Shown one piece after another: positions 25,513-33,978 of a stretch of DNA of 64,000 nucleotides. The notes below the pieces were generated by a model. It worked only from the letters and a program-made list of their open reading frames with translations, did not search any database and was not told the DNA's origin. The DNA is from Bradyrhizobium sp. Arg816 (lineage in GTDB: Bacteria > Pseudomonadota > Alphaproteobacteria > Rhizobiales > Xanthobacteraceae): the NCBI RefSeq assembly GCF_029989365.1, contig NZ_JAPRAQ010000001.1, positions 310,001 through 374,000 of the forward strand, written 5' to 3'. Numbering within the stretch: the first letter of the stretch is position 1; each line of letters begins with the position of its first letter. Made by a program: the position numbers and the translations under genes.

Positions 25513-27146
25513 AACGCTTCGCCACCATCGTGACGCTGGCGGCGTTGGTGCTGCTCGCGGTGTTTCTGCTCTACCCGCTGGCGCTCGTCCTGGATGCAAG
25601 CTTTCGGATCGACGGCACGGGCGGCCTGACACTTGGGAACTATGCGGCGATTGTGAAGAGCCGCTACTATCTCGGCAGCATCGGCAACAGCCTGCTCTGC
25701 GCCGCGCTCGCGACGGTCTTCGCATGCGCGATCGGCATCCCGCTTGCCTTCTGTCTTGCCCGGATCGACATACCGGGCCGCGCGCTGCTGCTGACGCTTG
25801 CGTCCTTGCCGCTGGTCCTGCCCTCGTTCGTCAGCGCCTACGCTCTTGTTCTTCTGTTCGGCCATGCCGGCGTCGTCACCACCGCATTGCGCGGGATCGG
25901 CATCCCGATCGGCTCGATCTATGGCCTGCCCGGCATCGTCATCGTGTTCACGTTGACGCTCTATCCGTATGTCGTCATGCCTGTGCTGGCCGGCTTCCAG
26001 GCCGTCGACGCCTCGATGGAGGAGGCGGCGCGCAATCTCGGCGGTTCACGGCCCTATGTGATCCGCACCGTGCTGCTGCCCATCGTGATGCCGGCGATCC
26101 TTGCCGGCGGACTATTGGTGTTCATTGAGGCATTGGAGAATTTCGGCGTGCCAGCGGTGCTGGCTGAGGACCGGCCGTTCCTGGCCGTCGACATCTTCAA
26201 GCTGTTCGCCGGCGAATCTGATGCCAATCCGGCCGCGGCGGGCGCACTCAGCGTGCTCCTGATCGCCTGCACGGCGATCGCGCTGCTCGTTCAGCGGCAC
26301 TACCTCGGCAAACGCCGGTTTTCGACCAATGCCCGCAGCGCTCCCGCGAAGCTGCCTCTGACGCCGGGACTGCGGCTCACGGCCACGATCGTGAGTTGGG
26401 GCATTGTGATCGCCTCGCTGCTGCCGTTCGCGGCCGTGTTGATGATCTCCCTCCTGCGCTTTCGCGGCCCTGTCCTGACCTGGGAGTTCGGATTGGGCAA
26501 TTACGCCACCCTGTTGTCGGGCTCCTATCGGCCGCTGCTCAACACGCTGACGCTCGCCAGCATCGCGGCCGTCGCCACCATGCTGATCGGCGCTCCGATC
26601 GGCTATGTCGTGGCCCGGCACCGCTCGCGCCTGTCGGGATTGCTCGATTTCGTCGGCATGGTGCCGTTTGCGGTCTCGGGCACGATCCTGGCGATCGGGC
26701 TCATCATCGCGTTCAACAGCGGTCCCTTGATTCTGACCGGCGGCTGGCTGATCCTGGTCATCGCCTATGTCGTTCGCAAGCTGCCCTTCGCGATCCGATC
26801 GTCCTCGGCAATCGTGCACCAGCTCGATCCCTCGCTCGAGGAAGCCTCGATCAATCTCGGGGTCTCGCCAAGCAAAACCTTCGCGACCCTGACCGTGCCG
26901 TTGATGGCCAGCGGCCTTGTCGGCGGGCTGGTGCTGGTCTGGATCACCGCGGCATCCGAGTTGAGCGCGACCATTGTGCTCTATGCGAGCGGCTGGGTCA
27001 CCACGACCGTCGTGATGTACCATGCCATCGAGGGCACCGGCGCGGGTCTAGCGGCCGCCGCGGCCGCGGTGCTGATCCTCGTCACCGCAATCCCGTTGCT
27101 CCTGATCAATCGGCGCATCAACAAGCAGGAATCAACCGTGATATGA
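25509..27146 (+). CDS. ABC transporter permease, fused double-domain (FbpB type)
   Basis: A 545-residue permease made of two halves, each about six helices, as in FbpB/PhnU-type systems. EAA-loops appear twice: EEAARNLGGSRPYVIRTVLLP near residue 160-180 and EEASINLGVSPSKTFATLTV near ~440-460. A hydrophilic linker at ~265-285 joins the halves. One polypeptide therefore replaces two permease subunits. It is coupled to both neighbours by ATGA overlaps. Confidence 0.92.
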
Positions 27147-28219
27147 CGGCAGGACAGGACGGTATGAACGAAGCAGCCCCGACGCTCCCGAATTTCCGCA
27201 GCGACAATGTCGCGCCGGTCTGCCCCGACATTCTGCGAGCGATCGCCGAGGCCAATCGCGGCCCGGCCGCCGCCTATGGGGACGACGATTATTCGAGATT
27301 GTTGAATGCGCGCTTCTCGGAGCTGTTCGAGACCGCGGTCACCGTGTTCCCGGTCTCGACCGGTACGGCGGCCAACGCCTTGTCACTCGCGAGCTGCGCG
27401 CGGCCCTATGGCGCCATCTATTGTCACGAAGAGGCGCATATCCACACCGCGGAAGGCGGCGCGACCGAAGCCTTCACAGGCGGCGCGAAGCTCGTCGCCA
27501 TGTCCGGCCGAAACTTTCGGATCCAGCCGTCGAGCCTGCGCGAAGCGCTGGGCCGGGCGGCCTGGGGCGTCCTCAACCGCTCCCAGCCCGATGCGGTGTC
27601 GATCACTCAGGCCAGCGAATATGGAACAATCTATCCCCTCGCCGAGATCGCCGAAATCGGAGCAATCGCCCGCGACAGGAATCTGTCGCTGCACATGGAT
27701 GGCGCCCGGTTCGCCAACGCGCTGGCGCGACTCGATTGCAGCCCGGCCGACATGACATGGCGCGCTGGCGTCGACCTCCTGTCCTTCGGGGCGACCAAGA
27801 ACGGGGCGATGTCGGCGGATGCGATCGTGGTGTTCGATCAGGATCTCGTCGAATCCCTGTCCTATCGGCTTCGCCGCGCCGGCCAGACCTCGTCGAAGAT
27901 GCGCTTTGCGTCTGCACAGCTGCTCGCCTACGTCGAGGACCGCCTTTATCTGCGGCTCGCGGCGAAGGCCAATGCCGTGGCCGCGCGTCTGGGAGGGGGT
28001 CTCGCTGCACTGCCCGACGTTCAGCTCATTGCGCCAGTGGAAGCCAATCTGGTTTTCATCAACCTGCCCGCTTTGGCGATCAACCGTCTTGCAGCGAGCG
28101 GGCTGCAATTCGCGCGACGGGGCCAGGACGTAATCCGGTTCGTGGCTCGCTTTGACAGCACCGAACAGGAAGCCGACGAGGTTATCGCGCTCGTCCATCG
28201 CGCGATTGCAGGAGGCTGA
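27143..28219 (+). CDS. Threonine aldolase-family PLP enzyme (beta-eliminating lyase fold)
   Basis: About 358 residues. The ATG at 27143 overlaps the permease stop; an ATG at 27164 behind GGACAGGAC is an equally good start. FRSDNVAPVCPDIL and AAYGDDDYSRLLN open the domain. HEEAHIHTAEGGATEAF, LHMDGARFANAL and SFGATKNGAMSADAIV (Schiff-base Lys) are typical of low-specificity L-threonine aldolases. Members cleave 3-hydroxy amino acids to glycine plus an aldehyde. Last gene of the operon. It may process a second hydroxy-amino-acid substrate of the same importer, or lyse a pathway intermediate. Confidence 0.87.
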   Translation: MTAGQDGMNEAAPTLPNFRSDNVAPVCPDILRAIAEANRGPAAAYGDDDYSRLLNARFSELFETAVTVFPVSTGTAANALSLASCARPYGAIYCHEEAHIHTAEGGATEAFTGGAKLVAMSGRNFRIQPSSLREALGRAAWGVLNRSQPDAVSITQASEYGTIYPLAEIAEIGAIARDRNLSLHMDGARFANALARLDCSPADMTWRAGVDLLSFGATKNGAMSADAIVVFDQDLVESLSYRLRRAGQTSSKMRFASAQLLAYVEDRLYLRLAAKANAVAARLGGGLAALPDVQLIAPVEANLVFINLPALAINRLAASGLQFARRGQDVIRFVARFDSTEQEADEVIALVHRAIAGG

Positions 28220-28870
28220 GAGCGACCACTCCTTAACCGATCATTCCGCAGATAGTTGCCCCGCCCACCGTCACCCACGCGTCTACAGCCTTCCAATTTA
28301 CGATTGCGGCCTTGTCGACCAGCACGACTTTCGCGCCTGCCTCAGCAGCAGATGTCGCGGCCCAAGCGCCCGCCATCCGCCACCGATGATCAGCACGTCG
28401 GTCGCTATCGAGAGTTCTTCGAGCGCGGACGACATTATGATCCTGATCTCCGACAATGCATTGGCCGCTCCGCCGGCACCGGATCATGCCGAGCGACGCC
28501 CATCGAGCCATGTTTGGGCCGGGCCGGACTCGCGTCAATGAAAGGTAAAACTCTTTTGATACCTCGCAGCGAACGAGTCGTGCCGCCTTTGGCGAAGTCG
28601 AGAAGATGGCTATTTCGGCATAGAGCAGATTTCTCCGGCGAGGACGGCGAATGAAACGAAGCTTCTTGCAGCCGCGTGGTCCTGCCTGACGCCCGAATTT
28701 GACCGAAGCCCCTCAAGGCGCGGAAATGGGCTTTCTTGATACAGTGCGATTGAAGAGCAGACCTCCTGCCAAATGCAGTCGGTCAAGCGGAATGCCAGCC
28801 CCTCCATTCCCGTCTCATCACGTAATTCGATGGCTCGGCGCGGCCACGAATGCGGCCGCGCCGATTTGGC
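28220..28870. other. Non-coding stretch with decayed DNA
   Basis: About 650 bp between the threonine-aldolase-like gene and the MFS gene. Apart from the flavoprotein remnant at 28255-28435, I recognise no gene, repeat or terminator. Short frames on both strands have no family resemblance. It reads like an eroded junction between the IclR operon and the furoate cluster. Confidence 0.55.
28255..28435 (-). pseudogene. N-terminal remnant of an FAD-dependent oxidoreductase
   Basis: From ATG 28435 the reverse strand reads MSSALEELSIATDVLIIGGG, a dinucleotide-binding start, then loses frame. In the next frame it continues MAGAWAATSAAEAGAKVVLV DK, the rest of the Rossmann motif, and then decays. One missing base after the GGG explains the break. 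It resembles flavoproteins of the fumarate-reductase/succinate-dehydrogenase type. Only ~50 residues survive. Confidence 0.7.
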
Positions 28871-30202
28871 TCAGCGGAAGTCACCCTTGGTCTCGGGAAT
28901 GACGACCGCACCAATCAGATAGATCACGAACACGCCGACCGCGAAGTAGGCCAGCGACATCGGGATCTCCGCGGGGCTGCCGCTCACCAGCGAGACGAAG
29001 GTCGGCATCATGCCGCCCAGCGCAAAGCCGATGTTCCAGGACAGACCCGTGCCGCTCGCGCGCAACGCGGTCGGGAAACGCTCGTTGAGGAAGATCAGCA
29101 CCGGCGCATAGCCGGCATTGCCGATGAAGGCGATCGCGAGCGCATAGAGCGTGATTTGCGTCGTGTCCTTGGTCGCCGCGAGATTGAGGTAGCACAGCGG
29201 CAGCAGCACCGCGGCCAGCACACCGATCACGAGGAACGTCTTCTTGCGGCCAATGCGGTCGCTGAGCGCGCCGACCAGCACGGCCGAGAAGAACGCCGAC
29301 ACGCTCGCGCCCATCAGGATCAGCGATGAAGTCTGGTTCGGGACCGCATTGATGACTTTCAGGAAGCTCGGCAGATAGCCCGAGGTCAGGTAATAGCCGG
29401 CACCACCGCCGAAGGTGATGAGAAGGTTGACCAGCAGCACGCCGCGATATTCGCCGGAGAACACGTCCTTGACTGGCGCCTTCGAGACCCTCGCCTGCTT
29501 GTTACCCTGCTGGCGCTTGAGCTCCTTGAAGTAAGGCGACTCCTCGAGGTTACGGAAGATGAACCAGCCGAGCAGCGAGCTCAGCAGCCCCGAGAAGAAC
29601 ATGAAGCGCCAGCCCCATACCGCGAAAGCATCGCCGGGGAAGATCGAGGACGTGATCAGGAAGATGAAGGACGCGAGCAACGCACCGATGCCGGCGCCAC
29701 CGCCGCCGACCAGGCCCGACATCGCGCCGCGCCATTGCGCCGGTACCGATTCCGTGCCGATGGTGTGGGTAGAGGCCACCACGCCGCCGACGAAGATGCC
29801 CTGCACCAGGCGCAGGATCAGGAAGATGATCGGCGCGAGAATTCCAACCTGGGCGATGGTCGGCAGCAGGCCGAAGGCTGCCGTGCTGATTCCAACGCCG
29901 ATGATGGCGATCAGCATGGCCTGCTTGCGGCCGTGCACGTCCGCATAATGCCCGAACACGGCCGAGCCGAGCGGCCGCATCAACAGCGTCACGGCGAACG
30001 AGCCGTAGACCGCGGCGAGCGACAGCGCCGCATTGCTCGACGGAAAGAACAGCGCGCCGACGACCGGCGCCACATAGAGCAGAATGAACAAATCGAACAG
30101 ATCGAGCGCCCATCCGAGCACCGATGCGATGATCGCATTGACCATCTGCTTGTTATCTGCGGACGCTTGTGCGCCCGCGACCGGCATATCCATCTCAGCC
30201 AT
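28871..30202 (-). CDS. MFS transporter, metabolite:H+ symporter type; probable furoate carrier
   Basis: A 443-residue permease with twelve predicted helices. The loop 2-3 motif is GHYADVHGRKQAML and the second-half copy is GALSDRIGRKKTFL, both typical of MFS. It opens DNKQMVNAIIASVLGWALDL and FDLFIL, as in sugar/carboxylate:H+ symporters. The gene follows hmfE in the same direction after 73 nt. In known hmf clusters an MFS gene (hmfT1) accompanies the furoate enzymes, so uptake of furoate or a related acid is likely. The specificity is inferred from context. Confidence 0.88.
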   Translation of the reverse strand: MAEMDMPVAGAQASADNKQMVNAIIASVLGWALDLFDLFILLYVAPVVGALFFPSSNAALSLAAVYGSFAVTLLMRPLGSAVFGHYADVHGRKQAMLIAIIGVGISTAAFGLLPTIAQVGILAPIIFLILRLVQGIFVGGVVASTHTIGTESVPAQWRGAMSGLVGGGGAGIGALLASFIFLITSSIFPGDAFAVWGWRFMFFSGLLSSLLGWFIFRNLEESPYFKELKRQQGNKQARVSKAPVKDVFSGEYRGVLLVNLLITFGGGAGYYLTSGYLPSFLKVINAVPNQTSSLILMGASVSAFFSAVLVGALSDRIGRKKTFLVIGVLAAVLLPLCYLNLAATKDTTQITLYALAIAFIGNAGYAPVLIFLNERFPTALRASGTGLSWNIGFALGGMMPTFVSLVSGSPAEIPMSLAYFAVGVFVIYLIGAVVIPETKGDFR

Positions 30203-30274
30203 GTTGTTTTACCTCCCCCGTTTTGATAGAGCCGCGGATCGCGTCATTGCGAACCGCGGCGGTTTTGTCGCGTA

Positions 30275-31081
30275 TCAGCGGCCGGTGAACTTCGGCGGAC
30301 GCTTGGCGTTGAAGGCCTCGACGCCTTCCTTGAAGTCCTCCGACTGGCGCAGGCGGCTGTAGCAATGGCCTTCGAGCTCGATCGCGATGGCGAGCGTCGA
30401 ATCCTCGGTGTCGTTGAGGAGCTTCTTCGCAGTGCGCTGCGCCAGCGGCGAGAAGGTGCGGAGCTCGTCGACCAGCTTGTCGGTCGCCTTCTCCAGCTCG
30501 GCATCCGGCACGCATTCGGTGGCGATGCCCCAGTCATAGGCCTGCTTCGCCGAGATGCGCTTGGAGCGCATCACGATGTCCTTGGTGCGGGTGATGCCGA
30601 CCATCTTCTGCAGGCGCGCCGAGCCGCCCGAGCCCGGGATCTGACCGAGCTTCTGCTCCGGCAGCGCGTATTGTGTGGTCTCGGAGGCGATGCGGAAATC
30701 GCAGGCCAGCGACAGCTCGAAGCCGACGCCGAAGCAATAGCCGCGGTTGGCGACGATCACGGGCTTGGCACAGCGCGCAGGTGCGGCGATGTTCCAGGCG
30801 AGCTTGGAGACGTGCTCGGGGCTCGCCTCCATGAAGCCGCCGATATTGCCGCCGCTGGAGAAGTGCTCGCCCTCGCCGCGCACCACGATCACGCGGACGC
30901 GCGGATCCTCGTCCAGCGTCTCGAAGGTCAGCCGCAGCTGGTCGCGCTGTGGCATCGCCACGACGTTGTAGGGCGGCCTCCCTAAGATGATGTCGGCGCG
31001 CTCATGCGCCTCGTCGATCTCGACCTTGAACCCGTCGAGCTTGGCAAGCCGGGGATCGGTGAATGTATAGGGTGACGGCAT
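30275..31081 (-). CDS. hmfE: Enoyl-CoA hydratase-family enzyme, probable 2-oxoglutaroyl-CoA hydrolase
   Basis: A 268-residue crotonase. GAAGGAAG precedes the ATG at 31081. The oxyanion-hole segments are GEGEHFSSGGNIGGF and RGYCFGVGFELSLACDFRIA, and LPEQKLGQIPGSGGSARL follows. In Cupriavidus basilensis HMF14 the hmfABCDE cluster ends with a crotonase-family HmfE that hydrolyses 2-oxoglutaroyl-CoA, the last step before the TCA cycle. Gene order here matches A-B-C-D-E exactly. Sequence alone would only say hydratase/isomerase; the specific role rests on synteny. Confidence 0.75.
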   Translation of the reverse strand: MPSPYTFTDPRLAKLDGFKVEIDEAHERADIILGRPPYNVVAMPQRDQLRLTFETLDEDPRVRVIVVRGEGEHFSSGGNIGGFMEASPEHVSKLAWNIAAPARCAKPVIVANRGYCFGVGFELSLACDFRIASETTQYALPEQKLGQIPGSGGSARLQKMVGITRTKDIVMRSKRISAKQAYDWGIATECVPDAELEKATDKLVDELRTFSPLAQRTAKKLLNDTEDSTLAIAIELEGHCYSRLRQSEDFKEGVEAFNAKRPPKFTGR

Positions 31082-31110
31082 CTGTGCTTCCTTCTGTTGA
31101 TGATTGATGA

Positions 31111-32655
31111 TCAGGCGGCGTCTGACGGCGGCAGGCGCTCGGCCTCGTATTCTCCGGCGACGAGCAGTCGCCGCAGCAGCTTGCCGACCGGCGATTTCGG
31201 AATCGCGTCGACGAAGACGTAGCGGCGCGGCCGCTTGAAATTGGCAAGGCCCGTCGTCCGGCAGAACTGCTCCAGCTCGACGTCCGACACAGGGCGATTG
31301 CGCTTGACGAACGCCGCGACGACCTTGCCCCATTTCTCGTCAGCGACGCCGACCACTGCGACTTCGTCAACGGCGGGATGCAGCGACAGGCAGCTCTCGA
31401 TCTCGACCGGCGAGACGTTCTCACCGCCGGTGATGATCATGTCGTCGACGCGGCCGGTGACAAACAGGTCGCCGTCGGGATCGACGAAACCGGTATCTCC
31501 CGTAAAGTACCAGCCCTCGCGCAGCGACTTGGCGTCGGCCTCGGGGCGACGCCAGTAGCCTTCAAAGGCCTCGTCACCGGCAAGCGTGGCGATGATCTCG
31601 CCCTCCTCGCCGACCGCAGCAAGCTCCGCGACCGACTTCGCGCCGATGCGGACGACCTTGACGTGCTGGTTCAGCCCCGCCTTGCCGGCCGAGCCGGGCT
31701 TGGCCGCTGCATTCTGATCGATCGTAAAGGTGTAGATCTCGGAGCTGCCGTAGTGATTGACAAACAACTCTGGCTTGAACGCCTCGTTCAGCCTCTTGAG
31801 AAGACCGTCGGTCATCGAGGCGCCGGCAAAGCCGAGCTTGCGCACGCTGGAGACATCGGTTTCGGCGAAGGCCTCGTGATGAACGAGGTCGTGATAGAGC
31901 GTCGGCACCAGATAGAGGTTGGTGATCTCCTCCTTCTCGATCAGCGCCAAGGCCTGGCGGCTGTCATAGCGCGGCAGGCAGATGAAGCTGCCCCCGATCA
32001 GCGACATCGCCAGCAGCGAGCGGACACCCATGGTGTGGTAGAGCGGCATCACGCCGAGCGTGCGCTCGCCGCGGCCGTAGAGATTTTGCGCGACATGGGC
32101 GATCGCCGCGGCACGTTCGGCGCGATGCCGCCGCGGCACGCCTTTCGGCCGCGAGGTCGTACCCGACGTGTAGAGCATGATCGACCAGGCATCAGTGCCG
32201 ACGCGCGGCTCGGCGTCCGGCGTGCTGTCCTTGATCAGGTCGGCAAAGCTGGTGGCCTCCCCCGTCCCGGGATCGACGGACACGCGCAGCTGCTTGCCTG
32301 CCAGCCCCGAGCCCTGCACCGCCTCGGCAGAGATATCCTGGTAGACAATCGCGCAGGCATCGGCGTTCTCGATGCAGTAATCGAGCTCGTCGGCCTTGGC
32401 GCGCCAGTTGATCGGCGTGATCACGAGGCCTGCGAACTGGCAGGCCCAGTGCAGCGTCGCCGCTTCCCAGCGGTTTTGCAGCAACGTGACGACGTGATCG
32501 CCGGGCTTGAGGCCGAGGCGGTCGAACGACGCCACCAGCGCGGAGATCTTGCCGTACCATTGGCGGTAGGTCAGGCGCAGATCGCCGTCGACCAATGCAA
32601 TGGCGTGAGGATCGCGCGCGGCGCTGGCGATGAAGCTGCTGGCGAGATCAAGCAT
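31111..32655 (-). CDS. hmfD: AMP-dependent acyl-CoA ligase, probable 2-furoyl-CoA synthetase
   Basis: A 514-residue ANL-family ligase. The phosphate loop is YTSGTTSRPKGVPRRH (~170), the adenine-site motif is YGSSEIYTF, the hinge is GDTGFVDPDGDLFVTGRVDD, and the catalytic Lys is in SPVGKLLRR near the C-terminus. It overlaps the 2Fe-2S subunit gene by 8 nt. In the furoate pathway HmfD activates 2-furoate to furoyl-CoA for hydroxylation by HmfABC. A decayed copy of its first ~30 codons lies at 18500-18600. Confidence 0.8.
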   Translation of the reverse strand: MLDLASSFIASAARDPHAIALVDGDLRLTYRQWYGKISALVASFDRLGLKPGDHVVTLLQNRWEAATLHWACQFAGLVITPINWRAKADELDYCIENADACAIVYQDISAEAVQGSGLAGKQLRVSVDPGTGEATSFADLIKDSTPDAEPRVGTDAWSIMLYTSGTTSRPKGVPRRHRAERAAAIAHVAQNLYGRGERTLGVMPLYHTMGVRSLLAMSLIGGSFICLPRYDSRQALALIEKEEITNLYLVPTLYHDLVHHEAFAETDVSSVRKLGFAGASMTDGLLKRLNEAFKPELFVNHYGSSEIYTFTIDQNAAAKPGSAGKAGLNQHVKVVRIGAKSVAELAAVGEEGEIIATLAGDEAFEGYWRRPEADAKSLREGWYFTGDTGFVDPDGDLFVTGRVDDMIITGGENVSPVEIESCLSLHPAVDEVAVVGVADEKWGKVVAAFVKRNRPVSDVELEQFCRTTGLANFKRPRRYVFVDAIPKSPVGKLLRRLLVAGEYEAERLPPSDAA

Positions 32656-33166
32656 CGGACGTCTCTTTTTTGGATGAAGCGAGTTCGGCGGCGGCTTCGA
32701 GGGCCGCCTGGATGATCGGGGTGTAGCCGGTGCAGCGGCAGATATGCCCGCTGAGGAGATCGCGGATCTCCGCTTCGGTCGGCGCCCGGTTGCTGGCGAG
32801 GTAGTGGTCGAGCGACATCAAAATGCCGGCGGTGCAGAAGCCGCACTGGAGCGCGTGGTTGCGGCGGAACGCCTGCTGCAGCACGCCGAGCCGGTCAGCC
32901 GACGGCGCTAGCCCTTCGACGGTCTTGAGATCGCAGCCATCGACCTGCGCCGCGAGCGTAAGACAAGACCGCGTCAACATGCCGTCGACCACGATTGTGC
33001 AGGCACCACAGACGCCATGCTCGCAGCCGACATGGGTGCCGGTCGCACCCAGCTGGTGGCGCAGGAAATCGGAGAGCAGCATGCGTGGCTCGGCCTCGCC
33101 TTCCACGGACTTGCCGTTCAGCGAGAAACGCACGGAATGGCGCTGATCAGCCTTGAGACGGGTCAT
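32648..33166 (-). CDS. hmfC: Molybdenum hydroxylase 2Fe-2S subunit, probable furoyl-CoA dehydrogenase small subunit
   Basis: A 172-residue iron-sulfur subunit of the xanthine dehydrogenase family. The plant-type cluster ligands lie in GCEHGVCGACTIVVDG and a later SC, and the C-terminal helical cluster in QCGFCTAGI and GHICRCTGY. All eight Cys are present. It overlaps the FAD subunit by 4 nt and the ligase by 8 nt. It passes electrons from the molybdenum site to FAD. Confidence 0.85.
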   Translation of the reverse strand: MTRLKADQRHSVRFSLNGKSVEGEAEPRMLLSDFLRHQLGATGTHVGCEHGVCGACTIVVDGMLTRSCLTLAAQVDGCDLKTVEGLAPSADRLGVLQQAFRRNHALQCGFCTAGILMSLDHYLASNRAPTEAEIRDLLSGHICRCTGYTPIIQAALEAAAELASSKKETSDA

Positions 33167-33978
33167 TGCAGCACCTCGCCGATCAGATCGCGACCGATCA
33201 TGCGCACGAGGTCGCGCCGGTAGCGCGCGGTGGCGTGGACGTCGTCGCGGGCACCAAGCTCGTAGGCGAAAGCATTGAGGGCATCGTCGAGCGCGCTGCC
33301 CTCCAGCCGCGGCCAGTCGCGCGCGGTCGGAACGTCGGCGACGCCGCCAACGGCGAGACGCACGCCCGTCGGTGTCTTCATCGCCGCGCAGGCGACAATG
33401 GCGAAATCGCCATGGCGGCGCGCGACCTCGCGGAAGACGAAGCGGCCTTCACGGACCACCGGGAGCGAGATGCCCTCGATCAGCTCATCGTCCGCCCGCG
33501 CGGTCAGCATCATGCCGGCAAAGAAGTCTTTTGCTGGCACACGGCGGCGCCGCTTTGCGCTGCGCAAGACCACCTCGCCGCCGAGCGCAACCAGCGTCAG
33601 CGGCATCTCGGCGCTGGGATCGGCGTGCGCGAGCGAGCCGCAGATGGTGCCGCGGCTGCGGGTCTGCATGTGCCCGACCCATGGCAGCGCCAACGCGACC
33701 AGCGGCAGCGCCGCGGCAAGGTCAGGCCACGCCAGGAGATCAGCCTGGCGCACCCCGGCACCGATGGTGACGGCATCGCCCTTCCGCTCGATCTGGCGCA
33801 GCTCCTTAAGGCGCATAATGTCGATCAGCAGCTTTGGCTTAGCGAGGCGCATGTTCAGCATCGCCATCAGCGACTGCCCGCCGGCGAGCACGCGGGCATC
33901 GCCGCCCTGCTGTGCCAACCCTTCGAGAACGTCGCCGACAGTCTCGGCCCGGAGATAGTCGAATGCGGGCGGTTTCAT
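33163..33978 (-). CDS. hmfB: Molybdenum hydroxylase FAD subunit, probable furoyl-CoA dehydrogenase medium subunit
   Basis: A 271-residue FAD-binding subunit. FDYLRAETVGDVLEGL opens it. AGGQSLMAMLNMRLAKP and RSRGTICGSLAHADPSAEMP are the two FAD-binding motifs of the CoxM/XdhB family. ATG overlaps the large-subunit stop by ATGA and its own stop overlaps the 2Fe-2S gene, giving strict translational coupling and equal subunit supply. Length is normal. Confidence 0.85.
   Translation of the reverse strand: MKPPAFDYLRAETVGDVLEGLAQQGGDARVLAGGQSLMAMLNMRLAKPKLLIDIMRLKELRQIERKGDAVTIGAGVRQADLLAWPDLAAALPLVALALPWVGHMQTRSRGTICGSLAHADPSAEMPLTLVALGGEVVLRSAKRRRRVPAKDFFAGMMLTARADDELIEGISLPVVREGRFVFREVARRHGDFAIVACAAMKTPTGVRLAVGGVADVPTARDWPRLEGSALDDALNAFAYELGARDDVHATARYRRDLVRMIGRDLIGEVLQ

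Noticed and set aside
30236..30272. CCGCGG repeats around 30233-30275 between MFS and hmfE
   Set aside because: Arms are short and GC-rich; not convincing as a terminator or repeat element.
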